In this document: positions 52,009-60,592 of the stretch, piece by piece
Numbering within the stretch: position 1 is the first letter of the stretch
Layout of the letters: each line of letters opens with the position of its first letter
DNA from: an uncultured Flammeovirgaceae bacterium
GTDB lineage: Bacteria; Bacteroidota; Bacteroidia; Cytophagales; Cyclobacteriaceae
DNA length: 64,000 nucleotides
NCBI GenBank assembly: GCA_937883755.1
Contig: CAKZYA010000005.1
Coordinates: 124,001-188,000 of the forward strand
Reading direction: 5' to 3'
Made by a program: the position numbers and the translations under genes
The notes under the pieces: model-generated
The model's database searches: none
The model's input: only the letters and a program-made list of their open reading frames with translations
What the model was told of the DNA's origin: nothing

Positions 52009-55000
52009 ATGGAAAATCTATGTAAGCGTGCCAACTACCAAGCAATTGTATCGGGGCTACTGTGGTTTTTAGCATTAAGCGTCAGTACCGAAAATATGGC
52101 GCAGAGAATCCCGGCGGATCCACAAGACAGCCTTTTACTGGTACAATTCCAGCAAGAAATACAGTCTCACAATTGGCCACAAATCTGGAATTTCTCAACT
52201 CCTGTGGAGGAATGGATAGGAGTGAGGCTAGAAAGTGGTTCTGGGAAAGTGAAAACATTAAATTTTAGAGGTGATCAAATCAACTTCCAAACGGATAGCC
52301 TTCCAAGCTGTATCCAGACGTTACATGCACTAGATAAATTAGAAGAACTATCTTTCGTAGCGCTTGGCCTCAAGCACGTCCCCCAAGAAATAGGAGGCTT
52401 TTCGCAATTAACCAGCTTGGTTCTCAATTATAACCAACTAGAAGGCATTCCAGAGGAAATCAATCAGTTAACAGAATTAAGATTTCTCGCTGTTGGGAGT
52501 AATCAGCTGGTCATATCTCCGGATGTTCATAATCTGAAAAAATTAGAGCAGTACAGTCTGACAGCTAATAGTAACATGAACACGCTACACTCCTCTACTT
52601 TTGAACTAACAAGTTTAAAAAGATTAGATATCGGCTTTTGTGGCTTTATCCAATTACCAGCAGATATCAGCCGATTGACAAATCTGACAGAACTAATGGT
52701 GGGATCTAATCAATCATTAGCGTCTTTACCATCTACCATTGGGCAAATTACCTCACTGGCAACACTGGAATTAAGCCATTGTGCACTGACTGAGTTACCC
52801 AGCGTTGTAGGGGACTTACGTAATTTGAGAGATCTATCTATCAGCCACAATCGGTTGACTAATCTTCCGACTAACCTAGAAAACCTCGACAACCTGCTTC
52901 AAATCAACTTTTCAGGAAATCAGCTCATAGCTTTCCCTTCTGTGTTGGTAGCAATGAGCCGACTTCGGTTCATTGATGGAAAAAATAACCAGATGCAAGG
53001 AAGCATACCGGAGCAAATATTTCTGAAAAGAGGATTACGGCTGGACGTAGAAGACAATTGGCTTTCGGGAGAATTACTGGTGAAATCTTGGAGAGTACCA
53101 GAGCGATTATTTGTAAGCAGAAATCGCTTTACTTTTAAAGACATGCATAAGATGTTTGGCCTTTTTGAGCCTGACCATCCTAACAGACCTACTTTTTTTG
53201 AATTTCATCCTCAAAAACGTATAGGCACTGCCAGAACTTTCAAGCCGAAAGCTGGAGATCACTTCACGTTGTTTATTGACAATTACACACCTTTAACTGG
53301 CTGTGAGTTTGCTTGGTATAGGAAAGCGAATCAAAATTCATTCTCTGGCACCGGGGTTTCCAATCAGCAAGAGTTAGTGATCCCTAGTGTTGATCCTACC
53401 CAACATAGTGGCATCTATTACTGTGAGGTAACGCATCCCAATTTCCCATCTATCAAACTGAGGAGTAATGAAATCAGAGTGATAAGCCTTGACCAACCGC
53501 CTTCACTGACTGTAAGAAATCAGACCTTCCGGCAAGGTAACGTTCTCGGACTGGATTTCTCTTACCGAGATGATTTTACTCCTAGCGATGAATTGAAGCT
53601 TTCCGTTTCTACGGAAACAACGCACCTTAAAATTTCTTTTGATACGCAAAGTCGAAGGTATGGCGTCACTCCTAAAGATGACCAATGGCTAGGTACAGAC
53701 AGTGTTACCATCTCGGTGACGGATGAAGCAAATCAAGCTACCACCAAAAAAGTTGCCATCACGGTGATTCCTTCTACCAACCAACCGCCCGTTGTGAGTA
53801 TTCCTCCTATCTACATGAACATCATAAATGATGCACAATTACCTTGCACACCAGGAACGCCTAATTGCAATCTATCTTACATATTTGTAGTTACCACTCC
53901 ACTGCACCATTTTATAGAAGATGATTTGGCTATCAACAGTACATCATTTTATAAAATATTGGAAGCAAATCAGTTGGGTCAGATTAATGGTAATAGTAAT
54001 GTAACAGTCAGAATTATTCCCTACAGGAGCAACGTTGCAATGGAGGCTGCAATGTTGGCTAAGCAAGATACTACCATCAATGTTACTTTGGAGGTAACCG
54101 ATCGAGAAGGGTTGAAGTCTACGCAGGAAATAACGTTGATTGCCAAGAGTATTTTACCCAATAAATCGCCAGAAATTACTGAAATCCCCATTCAGTCTAT
54201 TTTACAAGGAGAAAGGCAATTTCCGACGCTCAATCTAAATAATTATGTCTCTGACGACTATCTTCCTAATGAATTGCTCATCTGGGAAGTACGCAGCAAC
54301 CTACAAACCAACTTAGCAATATCAGTATCAGATAGTCTTGTTCATACCTTCCCTATACACGCCGACAGTGCCTATGTGGAAACTGTCGTTTACGACGTAT
54401 ATGAGAAAGCAAACTATAATAGATCTAATAATGTATCGGTGGTTTATGAAATAGTAGAGGGCACAGGCCACACAATTTCAGGTACCATTACAGTAGATGA
54501 TCAACCTTTATCCGGAGTGCAACTGACGGGATTCCCTTCATCACCGATCGTCACGGATAATGCAGGGCAGTATACCGCTGAGATACCATCGGGCTGGTCC
54601 GGTACGGTGACTCCAGTACTAGAAGATTACCGATTTGATCCTGTCAACATCACGCACACCAATGTATCGATGGATCTAGCAGGTAACGATTATAAAGCGT
54701 TCCTTGCTGAAGTAGTAACTTACACGATTGCGGGGATGGTCACAAAAGGGGGACAACCCTTATCGGGTGTGGAATTGCGAGGTTTTCCTTCAGCATCAGT
54801 CATCACTAATAACGTAGGCCAATATACAGTGGAAGTACCGTCTGGTTGGTCGAGTACGGTGACTCCAGTGCTAGAAGATTATCGGTTTGATCCTGATAGT
54901 ATCGTATATACGACGGTAGCAATGGATATGACTGGGGATTATGCGGGAACCTTTGATGGGGCAGTGACTTATACAATTTCGGGCACAATAACCATAGGCA

Positions 55001-55494
55001 ATCAACCCTTGTCAGGAGTACAACTAACAGGTTTCTCCTCGTCATCAGTCATCACCGATAATGCCGGTCAGTACGTGGCTGAGGTGCCTTCCGGTTGGTC
55101 GGGTAAGGTAACTCCAGTATTGGGAGACTATCGGTTTAATCCAAGAAGCCTATCCTACCAAAACATAGCCAGCGACCAAACCAATCAAAGCTTTAACGCT
55201 CGAGTAGTAACTGGTATCCATCCTGATGTCAATCATAAGCCTTTGCAAGTATTTCCTAATCCAAGTACCAATGAGGTATATCTCAAGGTGAATCATACTT
55301 CGTTCGCAACCGGGCAAATCATCATGTTTAGTACCTCAGGCAATCAAATAGAGGTTGTTAACTTAAAAGCTGGATTAGAGACGTATCGTTTACAAAATAA
55401 AGAGGGTGTCCATTACCTTCCTGGGATTTACATCGCTAAGCTCTATCTCGATAAAGAACTCAAGTCAACAGTAAAGGTAATGATTGCAGAATAA
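52009..55494 (+). CDS. Multidomain LRR surface protein with type IX sorting tail
   Basis: A 1161-residue exported protein. Signal region 1-32 (ENMAQ). Leucine-rich repeats of the plant/bacterial kind at about 70-360 (IPEEINQLTELRFLAVGSNQ, ELPSVVGDLRNLRDLSISHN). An Ig-like domain follows at about 405-495 with paired Cys (CEFAWYRK, GIYYCEVTHP), then cadherin-like beta segments (about 500-815). Three copies of a carboxypeptidase-regulatory-like unit lie at about 820-1065, each with TISGxITxxxxPLSGVxLxG and GWSxxVTPVLxDYRF. The end (from about 1080, VFPNPSTNEVYLKVN, to the final strands) is a type A sorting domain, so the protein should be secreted by the type IX system and held on the surface. 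Adhesion or protein binding is inferred. Confidence 0.85.
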   Translation: MENLCKRANYQAIVSGLLWFLALSVSTENMAQRIPADPQDSLLLVQFQQEIQSHNWPQIWNFSTPVEEWIGVRLESGSGKVKTLNFRGDQINFQTDSLPSCIQTLHALDKLEELSFVALGLKHVPQEIGGFSQLTSLVLNYNQLEGIPEEINQLTELRFLAVGSNQLVISPDVHNLKKLEQYSLTANSNMNTLHSSTFELTSLKRLDIGFCGFIQLPADISRLTNLTELMVGSNQSLASLPSTIGQITSLATLELSHCALTELPSVVGDLRNLRDLSISHNRLTNLPTNLENLDNLLQINFSGNQLIAFPSVLVAMSRLRFIDGKNNQMQGSIPEQIFLKRGLRLDVEDNWLSGELLVKSWRVPERLFVSRNRFTFKDMHKMFGLFEPDHPNRPTFFEFHPQKRIGTARTFKPKAGDHFTLFIDNYTPLTGCEFAWYRKANQNSFSGTGVSNQQELVIPSVDPTQHSGIYYCEVTHPNFPSIKLRSNEIRVISLDQPPSLTVRNQTFRQGNVLGLDFSYRDDFTPSDELKLSVSTETTHLKISFDTQSRRYGVTPKDDQWLGTDSVTISVTDEANQATTKKVAITVIPSTNQPPVVSIPPIYMNIINDAQLPCTPGTPNCNLSYIFVVTTPLHHFIEDDLAINSTSFYKILEANQLGQINGNSNVTVRIIPYRSNVAMEAAMLAKQDTTINVTLEVTDREGLKSTQEITLIAKSILPNKSPEITEIPIQSILQGERQFPTLNLNNYVSDDYLPNELLIWEVRSNLQTNLAISVSDSLVHTFPIHADSAYVETVVYDVYEKANYNRSNNVSVVYEIVEGTGHTISGTITVDDQPLSGVQLTGFPSSPIVTDNAGQYTAEIPSGWSGTVTPVLEDYRFDPVNITHTNVSMDLAGNDYKAFLAEVVTYTIAGMVTKGGQPLSGVELRGFPSASVITNNVGQYTVEVPSGWSSTVTPVLEDYRFDPDSIVYTTVAMDMTGDYAGTFDGAVTYTISGTITIGNQPLSGVQLTGFSSSSVITDNAGQYVAEVPSGWSGKVTPVLGDYRFNPRSLSYQNIASDQTNQSFNARVVTGIHPDVNHKPLQVFPNPSTNEVYLKVNHTSFATGQIIMFSTSGNQIEVVNLKAGLETYRLQNKEGVHYLPGIYIAKLYLDKELKSTVKVMIAE
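54470..55205. repeat. Three tandem coding repeats of about 248 bases
   Basis: The three regulatory-like units (starting near 54475, 54722 and 54970) have near-identical DNA in their second halves, for example ACGGTGACTCCAGTACTAGA in unit 1 and a variant of it in units 2 and 3. This indicates recent expansion and possible copy-number variation. Confidence 0.75.
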
Positions 55495-55570
55495 TCGTTT
55501 TAATCAATTGTATACTGCATAGAATGTCATCGTACGGCATCTGTACATTACCAATTACTCGCAGACTGAA

Positions 55571-57970
55571 TTACTCATTCCGTAAACTATCCACTGGATT
55601 AGCTAAGGCGGCTTTGATGGATTGATAGCTGACGGTGAGTAGGGCGATTAATAAAGCTAACAGGCCGGCTATGGCAAAGGTCGACAGCCCGATACTGGTG
55701 CGGTAGGCAAAATCGTTGAGCCACTGCTGCATAGCCCAGTAAGCTAGGGGCGTAGCTACGATAAATGCGATAATCACCAAACGGGTAAAATCTTTGGAAA
55801 GCAATACAATAATGCTTTTTACTGAGGCTCCGAGCACCTTACGGATACCAATTTCCTTAGTGCGCTGCTCAGCCATAAAGGCAGCGAGAGCTAATAAGCC
55901 CAAACAGGCAATAACAATAGCTAGCAGAGAAAACCCGCCGAAGATCGTCCCGGTTCGCTGATCGGCTTTGAACAGAGCATCAAAATCTTCATCCAGGAAG
56001 CTGTAATCCATCGGCATACCATCGGTATGGCGATTCCATGCAGTTTCAATCGTAGCTAGTGTTTGGGGAAGATCATTGGAGGCAATACTAACCTCTACAA
56101 AATTTTGGCTACCCGATAGCATTAGTACCAGTGGCTCTACGACAGTGTGCAGCGATTGATAGTGGTAGTCCTCTACCACACCCACCACTTTAGCATCGAA
56201 CTCAAAACTTATTGAGACAGTACTGCCAACGGGTTGTAACAGCCCCAAGGCTTTTACTGCCTGTTCGTTTAAGATAATGGCGTGTTTTGACGAATCAGCC
56301 GCTATCTGGCGAGAAAAATTACGCCCCTCTTTCAGTTGGATATTCATGGTGGGTAGGTAATCATAGCTGACCGCCAAGATATCAAGAAGAATGGCATCTT
56401 CGTCCCGAAAGGTTAATCCAGAAATGCTATCTACTGTAGTTGCTGGAACAAATATCTCCTCCTCATATCCTGCTAGAGGCGACACATTCGTAAAACTGAC
56501 TCCTTTTACATCGCTCAAACTTGTCAAAGAGTTATTAAAAGCTTCTTTGTTACCTTTTAAGGACTTACCGTTGCGGAGAACGATCACGTTTTCCCGATCA
56601 AATCCCAAGTCTTTATTACGGATATACTGAAGTTGGCGGTTGACTACCAGCGTACATACAATGAGCACGATAGAAATGACGAACTGAAAGACTACCAGCG
56701 AGTTTCTCAGGTAAACATTTTTGCTACCCGCCACCAGTCGTCCTCGTAGCACTTGCGCGGGGCGGAAGCGAGTGAGATAAAATGCGGGGTAACTACCGGC
56801 TAGTACGCCTGCTATTATCCCGAGCAAAATAACGGAAGGAATAAACCACAGCTCGGTATACGGAAGATGAATTGGTTTATCAGCGATATGGCTAAATGGA
56901 ATGCGCAATAGCTCAACTAGTGCAAGTGCAAGAAGCGTTGAAAAAAAACTTAGTAATAAAGCTTCGCCCAAGAATTGCCGAATAAGCTCCAACCGAAGCG
57001 AACCCATCGTTTTACGAATACCCACCTCCTTGGCTCGGCCAGCAGAATGAGCGGTAGTCAGGTTCATAAAGTTAATGCAAGCAATCAGCAAGGTAAAAAA
57101 AGCGATAGATCCGAAGATATAGAGATACTTGATATCGCTATTGGCTTCAAACTCTCCGCGTAGGTGGGAGTAAAGATGAATTTCAGTCATGGGCTGAGTG
57201 AATAGCTCTACGGTGTAGCCTAGCTCTTGAAATTGATCGTACTCCCCAAAGTATTTCTTCAATAAATCTTCTGCCTGAATATTAACGTTGTCAATGCTAG
57301 CGTCTTCGCGTATTCGGAAATAGGTATAAGTCTGAATGTTATTCCAACTCTCGGACTTACTCATAGGGTCGGATAGATAGGAATACACAATTTCAAACTG
57401 AACATGGGAAGTAAGAGGCACCTCAGCCATAATACCTGTTACCTTAAAGGCTTCTCCGTCAATCGTAATTTGCTGCCCTACTGGGTCTTCGTCCGGAAAG
57501 TACTTCTGAGCTATGGTCTCAGTCATTACCGCCGAATTAGGATGTTGAAGCACTGTGGTAGGATCGCCCTGAAGCAGTGGGAAACTGAACAGTTGAAAGA
57601 ACTCAGGGTCGGTCGCTAGTACATCATCCTCCTTGAAGGTTATTCCGTCCCGACGAAATATTTTATTACTATGCCGATCAATCCGAACCGCCAAGTCTAC
57701 TTCAGGAATCTCTTCTACGAATACCTGAGCTACACCCGGACCGACTTTCACTCCGGTAAACCCGCCTTCACCAATCTCTACGTTCATTCCCAATCGGTAA
57801 ATCTGGTCGGCCCGCTCGTGAAAACGATCGTAACTCAACTCGTGTAAAATGTACACGGTAATTAGCAGGGTGCAGGCCATTCCCAGTGCCAGTCCGAAAA
57901 TATTAATACCCGTATAAAACGGTCGCTTACGTAAGTTGCGGAATGCGATGGTAAGGTGGTTCTTAAGCAT
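55571..57970 (-). CDS. ABC transporter permease, FtsX/MacB-like, copy 4
   Basis: About 799 residues. I set the start at 57970 (MLKNHLTIAFRNLRKRPFYT), because an upstream frame to 58021 is encoded by a G-rich heptamer repeat. Layout: one span, a MacB periplasmic core domain (about 45-260), three spans with the FtsX signature NFMNLTTAHSAGRAKEVGIR, a second span and periplasmic core, and three closing spans with AFMAEQRTKEIGIRKVLGAS. The chain ends NPVDSLRNE, as all paralogues here do. Such proteins usually work with a LolD/MacB-type ATPase in mechanotransmission or export. No ATPase gene lies in the window. Confidence 0.88.
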   Translation of the reverse strand: MLKNHLTIAFRNLRKRPFYTGINIFGLALGMACTLLITVYILHELSYDRFHERADQIYRLGMNVEIGEGGFTGVKVGPGVAQVFVEEIPEVDLAVRIDRHSNKIFRRDGITFKEDDVLATDPEFFQLFSFPLLQGDPTTVLQHPNSAVMTETIAQKYFPDEDPVGQQITIDGEAFKVTGIMAEVPLTSHVQFEIVYSYLSDPMSKSESWNNIQTYTYFRIREDASIDNVNIQAEDLLKKYFGEYDQFQELGYTVELFTQPMTEIHLYSHLRGEFEANSDIKYLYIFGSIAFFTLLIACINFMNLTTAHSAGRAKEVGIRKTMGSLRLELIRQFLGEALLLSFFSTLLALALVELLRIPFSHIADKPIHLPYTELWFIPSVILLGIIAGVLAGSYPAFYLTRFRPAQVLRGRLVAGSKNVYLRNSLVVFQFVISIVLIVCTLVVNRQLQYIRNKDLGFDRENVIVLRNGKSLKGNKEAFNNSLTSLSDVKGVSFTNVSPLAGYEEEIFVPATTVDSISGLTFRDEDAILLDILAVSYDYLPTMNIQLKEGRNFSRQIAADSSKHAIILNEQAVKALGLLQPVGSTVSISFEFDAKVVGVVEDYHYQSLHTVVEPLVLMLSGSQNFVEVSIASNDLPQTLATIETAWNRHTDGMPMDYSFLDEDFDALFKADQRTGTIFGGFSLLAIVIACLGLLALAAFMAEQRTKEIGIRKVLGASVKSIIVLLSKDFTRLVIIAFIVATPLAYWAMQQWLNDFAYRTSIGLSTFAIAGLLALLIALLTVSYQSIKAALANPVDSLRNE

Positions 57971-57977
57971 AATTATT

Positions 57978-58034
57978 AGTTTGGGGTGGGGGGCTTGGAG
58001 CAGGGCTACCGTAGCCGACATGCTCCCAGCATCC
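57978..58034. repeat. Heptamer repeat, GGGAGCN family, in the permease array
   Basis: Units TTTGGGG TGGGGGG, CTTGGAG CAGGGCT, then TGCTCCC AGCATCC in inverted sense. It fills the gap between two permease genes and forms arms able to pair (GGGAGC/GCTCCC type). Confidence 0.6.
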
Positions 58035-58041
58035 TGCCGAT

Positions 58042-60528
58042 TTATTCATTTCGTAAACTATCTACTGGATTAGCCAAGGCGGCTTTGAGTGACTGGTAGC
58101 TGACAGAGATCATTGAAATCAGTAGCACGCTACCACCAGCTATTAGAAATAGCCAGATCGGAATATCAGTACGGTAAGTAAATGTTTGCAACCACTGATT
58201 AGTTATATACCACACCAGCGGAGAAGCGATAAACAAAGCCACTAGAACGAGACGAGAAAAGCTGCCTGATATTTGCGTGAATATCTGCTGTACACTGGCA
58301 CCCAACACCTTACGAATCCCAATTTCTTTTCGTTTTCGCTCAGCAACGAAGGTTATCAGTCCGTACAAACCCATGCAGGCAATGAAGAGAGCTATTGCTG
58401 TTAGGTAAGTGAAGACTTGCCCTAAACGCTTTTCTGCCTCGAACTGCCGAAAGTAATCATCATCTAAGAACGAGTAAGTAAAAGGAGTTTCAGGGGCTTG
58501 GGCTTGCCATTTTTCTTCAGTATCAGCCAGTAGCTGTTGAATTTGTTCAACACCACGAGACTGTTCCTGGGGTTTCAAAGCAATGAATTTCCGATTGCTA
58601 GTCCACATGGGCGCACCTTCAAAAAAGATGGCGAGGGGTACAATCTGCTGGTGTAACGATTGAAAATGAAAATCAGAAGTAACGCCTATAACTTCAAAGA
58701 GCTGATCGGTATGTTGTAAATATTTACCTATCGCAAACTCCGGCGACTCAGGATCAATACTCCAGCCCAATGATTGTACGGCTGCCTCATTGAGTACTAC
58801 TGTCTGGCGATCAGAAGCACTACCCTCGATGAAATTTCGCCCGGCTTGCAACTCAATATCCATGGTTGGCAAGAAATGAGCATCAGCAACAATAGTGTTA
58901 ATGGGTGCGGAAGTTTCGGCATTACCGTAGGGCGAAAAGTTATCTTCATTCCAAACGGTAGGTGGCATTGCACTGGTGGAAGCTACCGATGTTATCCGAC
59001 TATCCCGACGTAGTTGGTTGATAAGCTGTTCGCCCTCATTGGGAGCCCGTTCGGCGTAGTGGAGAACAATAAGGTTATCCGAGGCAAACCCTAGCTTCAT
59101 ATGTTGGGTAAAGTGAAGCTGGCGATGGATAACCAGCGTAAAAACAATTAGCCCAATGGAAATAATAAACTGAAAGGCTACCAGGCCATTTCGCATTACA
59201 ATAGCTTGGGTGCCTTTACCTGTTACCACTTTCTGTTTCAGGGCTTTTACTGGCTGAAAAGATGTTAAATAGAAGGCCGGATAACCTCCTGCCAATAGGC
59301 TGATGATAAGAACGAACCCGATGAGAAGTAAGAAGAAAGATACATCCGCTGATACTAGCAGGGAAAGATGTTTACCGGAAATTTGATTGAAAAAAGGAGC
59401 CAGTAGCTCGGTGAGACCCAACGCTATAATCATAGCTAACCCACCCATTAACAAGGATTCTAATAGAAACAAACTAATCAACTGGGGTTTACCTGAACCT
59501 AATGTCTTATGAATTCCGACTTCTTTAATCCGCTGGGAAGCTCGGGCGGTTGATAGGTTTACGAAGTTAACGATGGCTAAAACCATAACTAACAGAGCTA
59601 TGGTAATCAGTAGATAAACATTATTGATATCACCAGTAGGCCCCAGACGACTAGAAGAGTTGTTAGAAAATAAGCGAATATCAGTAAGCGGCAGCAAGAA
59701 AAGCTCCCATTTTTTGCCTTGCTTTTGGTAGTCATCAAATGAGTATCCATAGATACGTTCTAGCGAACTTCCGGCGTATTGGGCAGGTAGCGACTTAACC
59801 TTATCTGCGAGGCTCTGAATATCAATCCCTTCCTTTACTTTTACGTAAGTAGCGAAGCCAGTCCAGATCCACGACCATTCCCGCCTTTCCACTTCAGGGA
59901 AAGTAGTCATAGATAGTAAAAGGTCAAACTGGAAGTGCGATTGATCGGGAAAACTTTTTACAACGGCTCCGACTTCCACAGTTTGCTTGTTGGACCCAAC
60001 TTCTAGCGTCAACAATTGACCTAGTGCAGCTTCTTCGCCAAAGTATCTCTGGGCAGTAGCTTCGGTCAGAATTGCGGTGTTGGGCTCACGTAATGCCGTG
60101 GATACATTTCCTGCTAATGTGTTTAGGGTGAAAATGTCGGCGAAAGTAGAATCTACTCCTAAAGCGTTTTCTTCTTCAAAAGATTTGAGTTGACGATTCT
60201 CAGCATTGGGAGTTATGAAAAGCAAACCAGAGGTAAATATTCTCACCGCAGAAGTAATCTCGGGGAATTCATTTGCTAGCAGTTCAGCAGCAGGTGCGGG
60301 AGTGGAGCCAAATCGCTCGTCAGTATCACCCCAGATGTACGACATATCTACCCGGTATATCTGGTCGGCATTTTCGTGGAACTGGTCGTATTGGAGTTCA
60401 TCTTGCACGTATAAGCCAATGATGAGGCAAACGGTGATTCCTACTGCCAAACCTACAATATTAAGGGTAGTGGGTAGCTTCTGCTTCATGCCATTCCGTA
60501 AGATGATTTTCAAATAATTCTTTATCAT
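58042..60528 (-). CDS. ABC transporter permease, FtsX/MacB-like, copy 3
   Basis: About 828 residues, paralogous to its neighbours: first span in LPTTLNIVGLAVGITVCLII, MacB-type periplasmic core, FtsX blocks NFVNLSTARASQRIKEVGIH and FVAERKRKEIGIRKVLGASV, and the end NPVDSLRNE. The start at 60528 (MIKNYLKIILRNGMKQ) is chosen because 24 extra upstream residues would be Pro/Ser-rich and repeat-encoded. It is separated from the copy upstream by a 64-base heptamer repeat and is probably in one operon with it. Confidence 0.88.
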   Translation of the reverse strand: MIKNYLKIILRNGMKQKLPTTLNIVGLAVGITVCLIIGLYVQDELQYDQFHENADQIYRVDMSYIWGDTDERFGSTPAPAAELLANEFPEITSAVRIFTSGLLFITPNAENRQLKSFEEENALGVDSTFADIFTLNTLAGNVSTALREPNTAILTEATAQRYFGEEAALGQLLTLEVGSNKQTVEVGAVVKSFPDQSHFQFDLLLSMTTFPEVERREWSWIWTGFATYVKVKEGIDIQSLADKVKSLPAQYAGSSLERIYGYSFDDYQKQGKKWELFLLPLTDIRLFSNNSSSRLGPTGDINNVYLLITIALLVMVLAIVNFVNLSTARASQRIKEVGIHKTLGSGKPQLISLFLLESLLMGGLAMIIALGLTELLAPFFNQISGKHLSLLVSADVSFFLLLIGFVLIISLLAGGYPAFYLTSFQPVKALKQKVVTGKGTQAIVMRNGLVAFQFIISIGLIVFTLVIHRQLHFTQHMKLGFASDNLIVLHYAERAPNEGEQLINQLRRDSRITSVASTSAMPPTVWNEDNFSPYGNAETSAPINTIVADAHFLPTMDIELQAGRNFIEGSASDRQTVVLNEAAVQSLGWSIDPESPEFAIGKYLQHTDQLFEVIGVTSDFHFQSLHQQIVPLAIFFEGAPMWTSNRKFIALKPQEQSRGVEQIQQLLADTEEKWQAQAPETPFTYSFLDDDYFRQFEAEKRLGQVFTYLTAIALFIACMGLYGLITFVAERKRKEIGIRKVLGASVQQIFTQISGSFSRLVLVALFIASPLVWYITNQWLQTFTYRTDIPIWLFLIAGGSVLLISMISVSYQSLKAALANPVDSLRNE

Positions 60529-60532
60529 AAAT

Positions 60533-60592
60533 TTTGGTTTGGAGCGGGGAGCTGGGGGTGGGGTGACGCCAAGCCCCCAGCTCCTCGCTAAG
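60533..60592. repeat. Heptamer repeat, GGGAGCN family, with 11-base hairpin
   Basis: Units TGGAGCG GGGAGCT and GGGGGTG are followed by their inverse. GGAGCTGGGGG (60548-60558) and CCCCCAGCTCC (60574-60584) are perfect inverted repeats, giving a strong stem between two permease genes. Confidence 0.7.

Noticed and set aside
57971-58021. Upstream start for permease copy 4, adding 17 residues
   Set aside because: The extra residues are the translation of a G-rich heptamer repeat. Paralogues begin at the equivalent of the ATG at 57970.
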